DNA from: Actinomycetes bacterium
GTDB lineage: Bacteria > Actinomycetota > Coriobacteriia > Coriobacteriales > Coriobacteriaceae
Length of the DNA: 6,133 nt
NCBI GenBank assembly: GCA_023441725.1
Contig: JAEZNV010000172.1
Coordinates: 1 to 6,133 of the forward strand
Reading direction: 5' to 3'
Part shown: piece by piece, positions 6,074-6,133 of the stretch
Layout: each line of letters starts with the position of its first letter
Position numbering within the stretch: position 1 is the stretch's first letter
The notes under the pieces: model-generated
Seen by the model: only the letters and a program-made list of their open reading frames with translations
Told to the model about the DNA's origin: nothing
The model's database searches: none
Made by a program: the position numbers and the translations under genes

Positions 6074-6133
6074 TTCCGCACGCAAAGAAGGCCACTTAAT
6101 GTGGCCTTCGTCTTGCGCAGGACTGTAGAGCAG
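6074..6133 (-). repeat. Right copy of the inverted flanking repeat, reaching the window edge
   Basis: This is the reverse complement of 817-877, with a 43-base identical core at 6083-6125. Because the match runs to the last base of the window, its true outer limit is unknown and it may be longer. The inner end, TTCCGCA (6074-6080), corresponds to the TGCGGAA that begins the left array, but here it does not continue into a repeat unit. Confidence 0.85.
6080..6109 (-). terminator. Hairpin terminator, probably for a minus-strand gene right of the window
   Basis: The stem 6087-6095 with 6101-6109 encloses a 5-base loop and is the inverted copy of the hairpin at 842-864. Read on the minus strand it is followed by TTTGCGT, a weaker U-tail than the left copy. 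By analogy with the left copy it would end a leftward gene beyond 6133, which is not visible here. Confidence 0.5.

Noticed and set aside
5894..6085. 63-codon minus-strand frame after the right terminator
   Set aside because: Begins in the flanking repeat, runs into the array, has no ribosome site and no recognisable product.
817..6133. Complete transposon with terminal inverted repeats
   Set aside because: No transposase, integrase or invertase is encoded between the repeats, and no target duplication can be tested because the right repeat reaches the window edge.

Overview
The window looks like a piece of a high-GC Gram-positive chromosome. The best guess is a gut actinobacterium of the Coriobacteriia, close to Collinsella. 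Three things point there: an LtaS/MdoB-type phosphoglycerol transferase, a very large secreted protein ending in an LAXTG-type sorting signal, and intergenic arrays of GGAAA-N5-TCCC repeats, which I associate from memory with Collinsella-like genomes. The genus is inference; the protein families are read directly from the sequence.

Layout. Positions 3-758 (+) hold the C-terminal part of an LTA synthase-like membrane sulfatase-fold enzyme, followed by a hairpin terminator (842-871). Positions 873-1226 hold a regular array of six 61-62 bp repeat units. Positions 1251-1287 hold a strong, probably bidirectional terminator. Almost all of 1315-5404 is one minus-strand gene for a cell-wall-anchored surface protein. 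From N to C terminus it has a signal peptide, an FG-GAP/VCBS-like beta-propeller region, a long unrecognised beta-rich region, an FN3 domain, an Ig-like domain, a Thr/Pro-rich stalk, LANTG, a membrane helix and a basic tail. Upstream of it lie short direct repeats (5434-5513), a second array of seven and a half repeat units (5527-5976), and a second copy of the left terminator region in inverted orientation (6074-6133).

The most notable point is that the surface-protein gene is split in this sequence. The signal-peptide frame (5404 to 5123) and the frame for the rest of the protein (open from 5190 to 1315) are offset by one base. They meet at a run of six C on the coding strand (5164-5169). 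A five-C run would join them into a 1362-residue secreted, sortase-anchored protein. This could be slipped-strand phase variation, a +1 ribosomal frameshift, a decayed gene or a sequence error.

The gene and both arrays lie between inverted copies of a ~60 bp sequence with a 43-bp identical core, and the two arrays are in the same orientation. The locus therefore has the geometry for inversion (outer repeats) or deletion (arrays) of the surface gene. Together these suggest a variable surface-protein cassette next to a cell-envelope polymer gene; that reading is inference.
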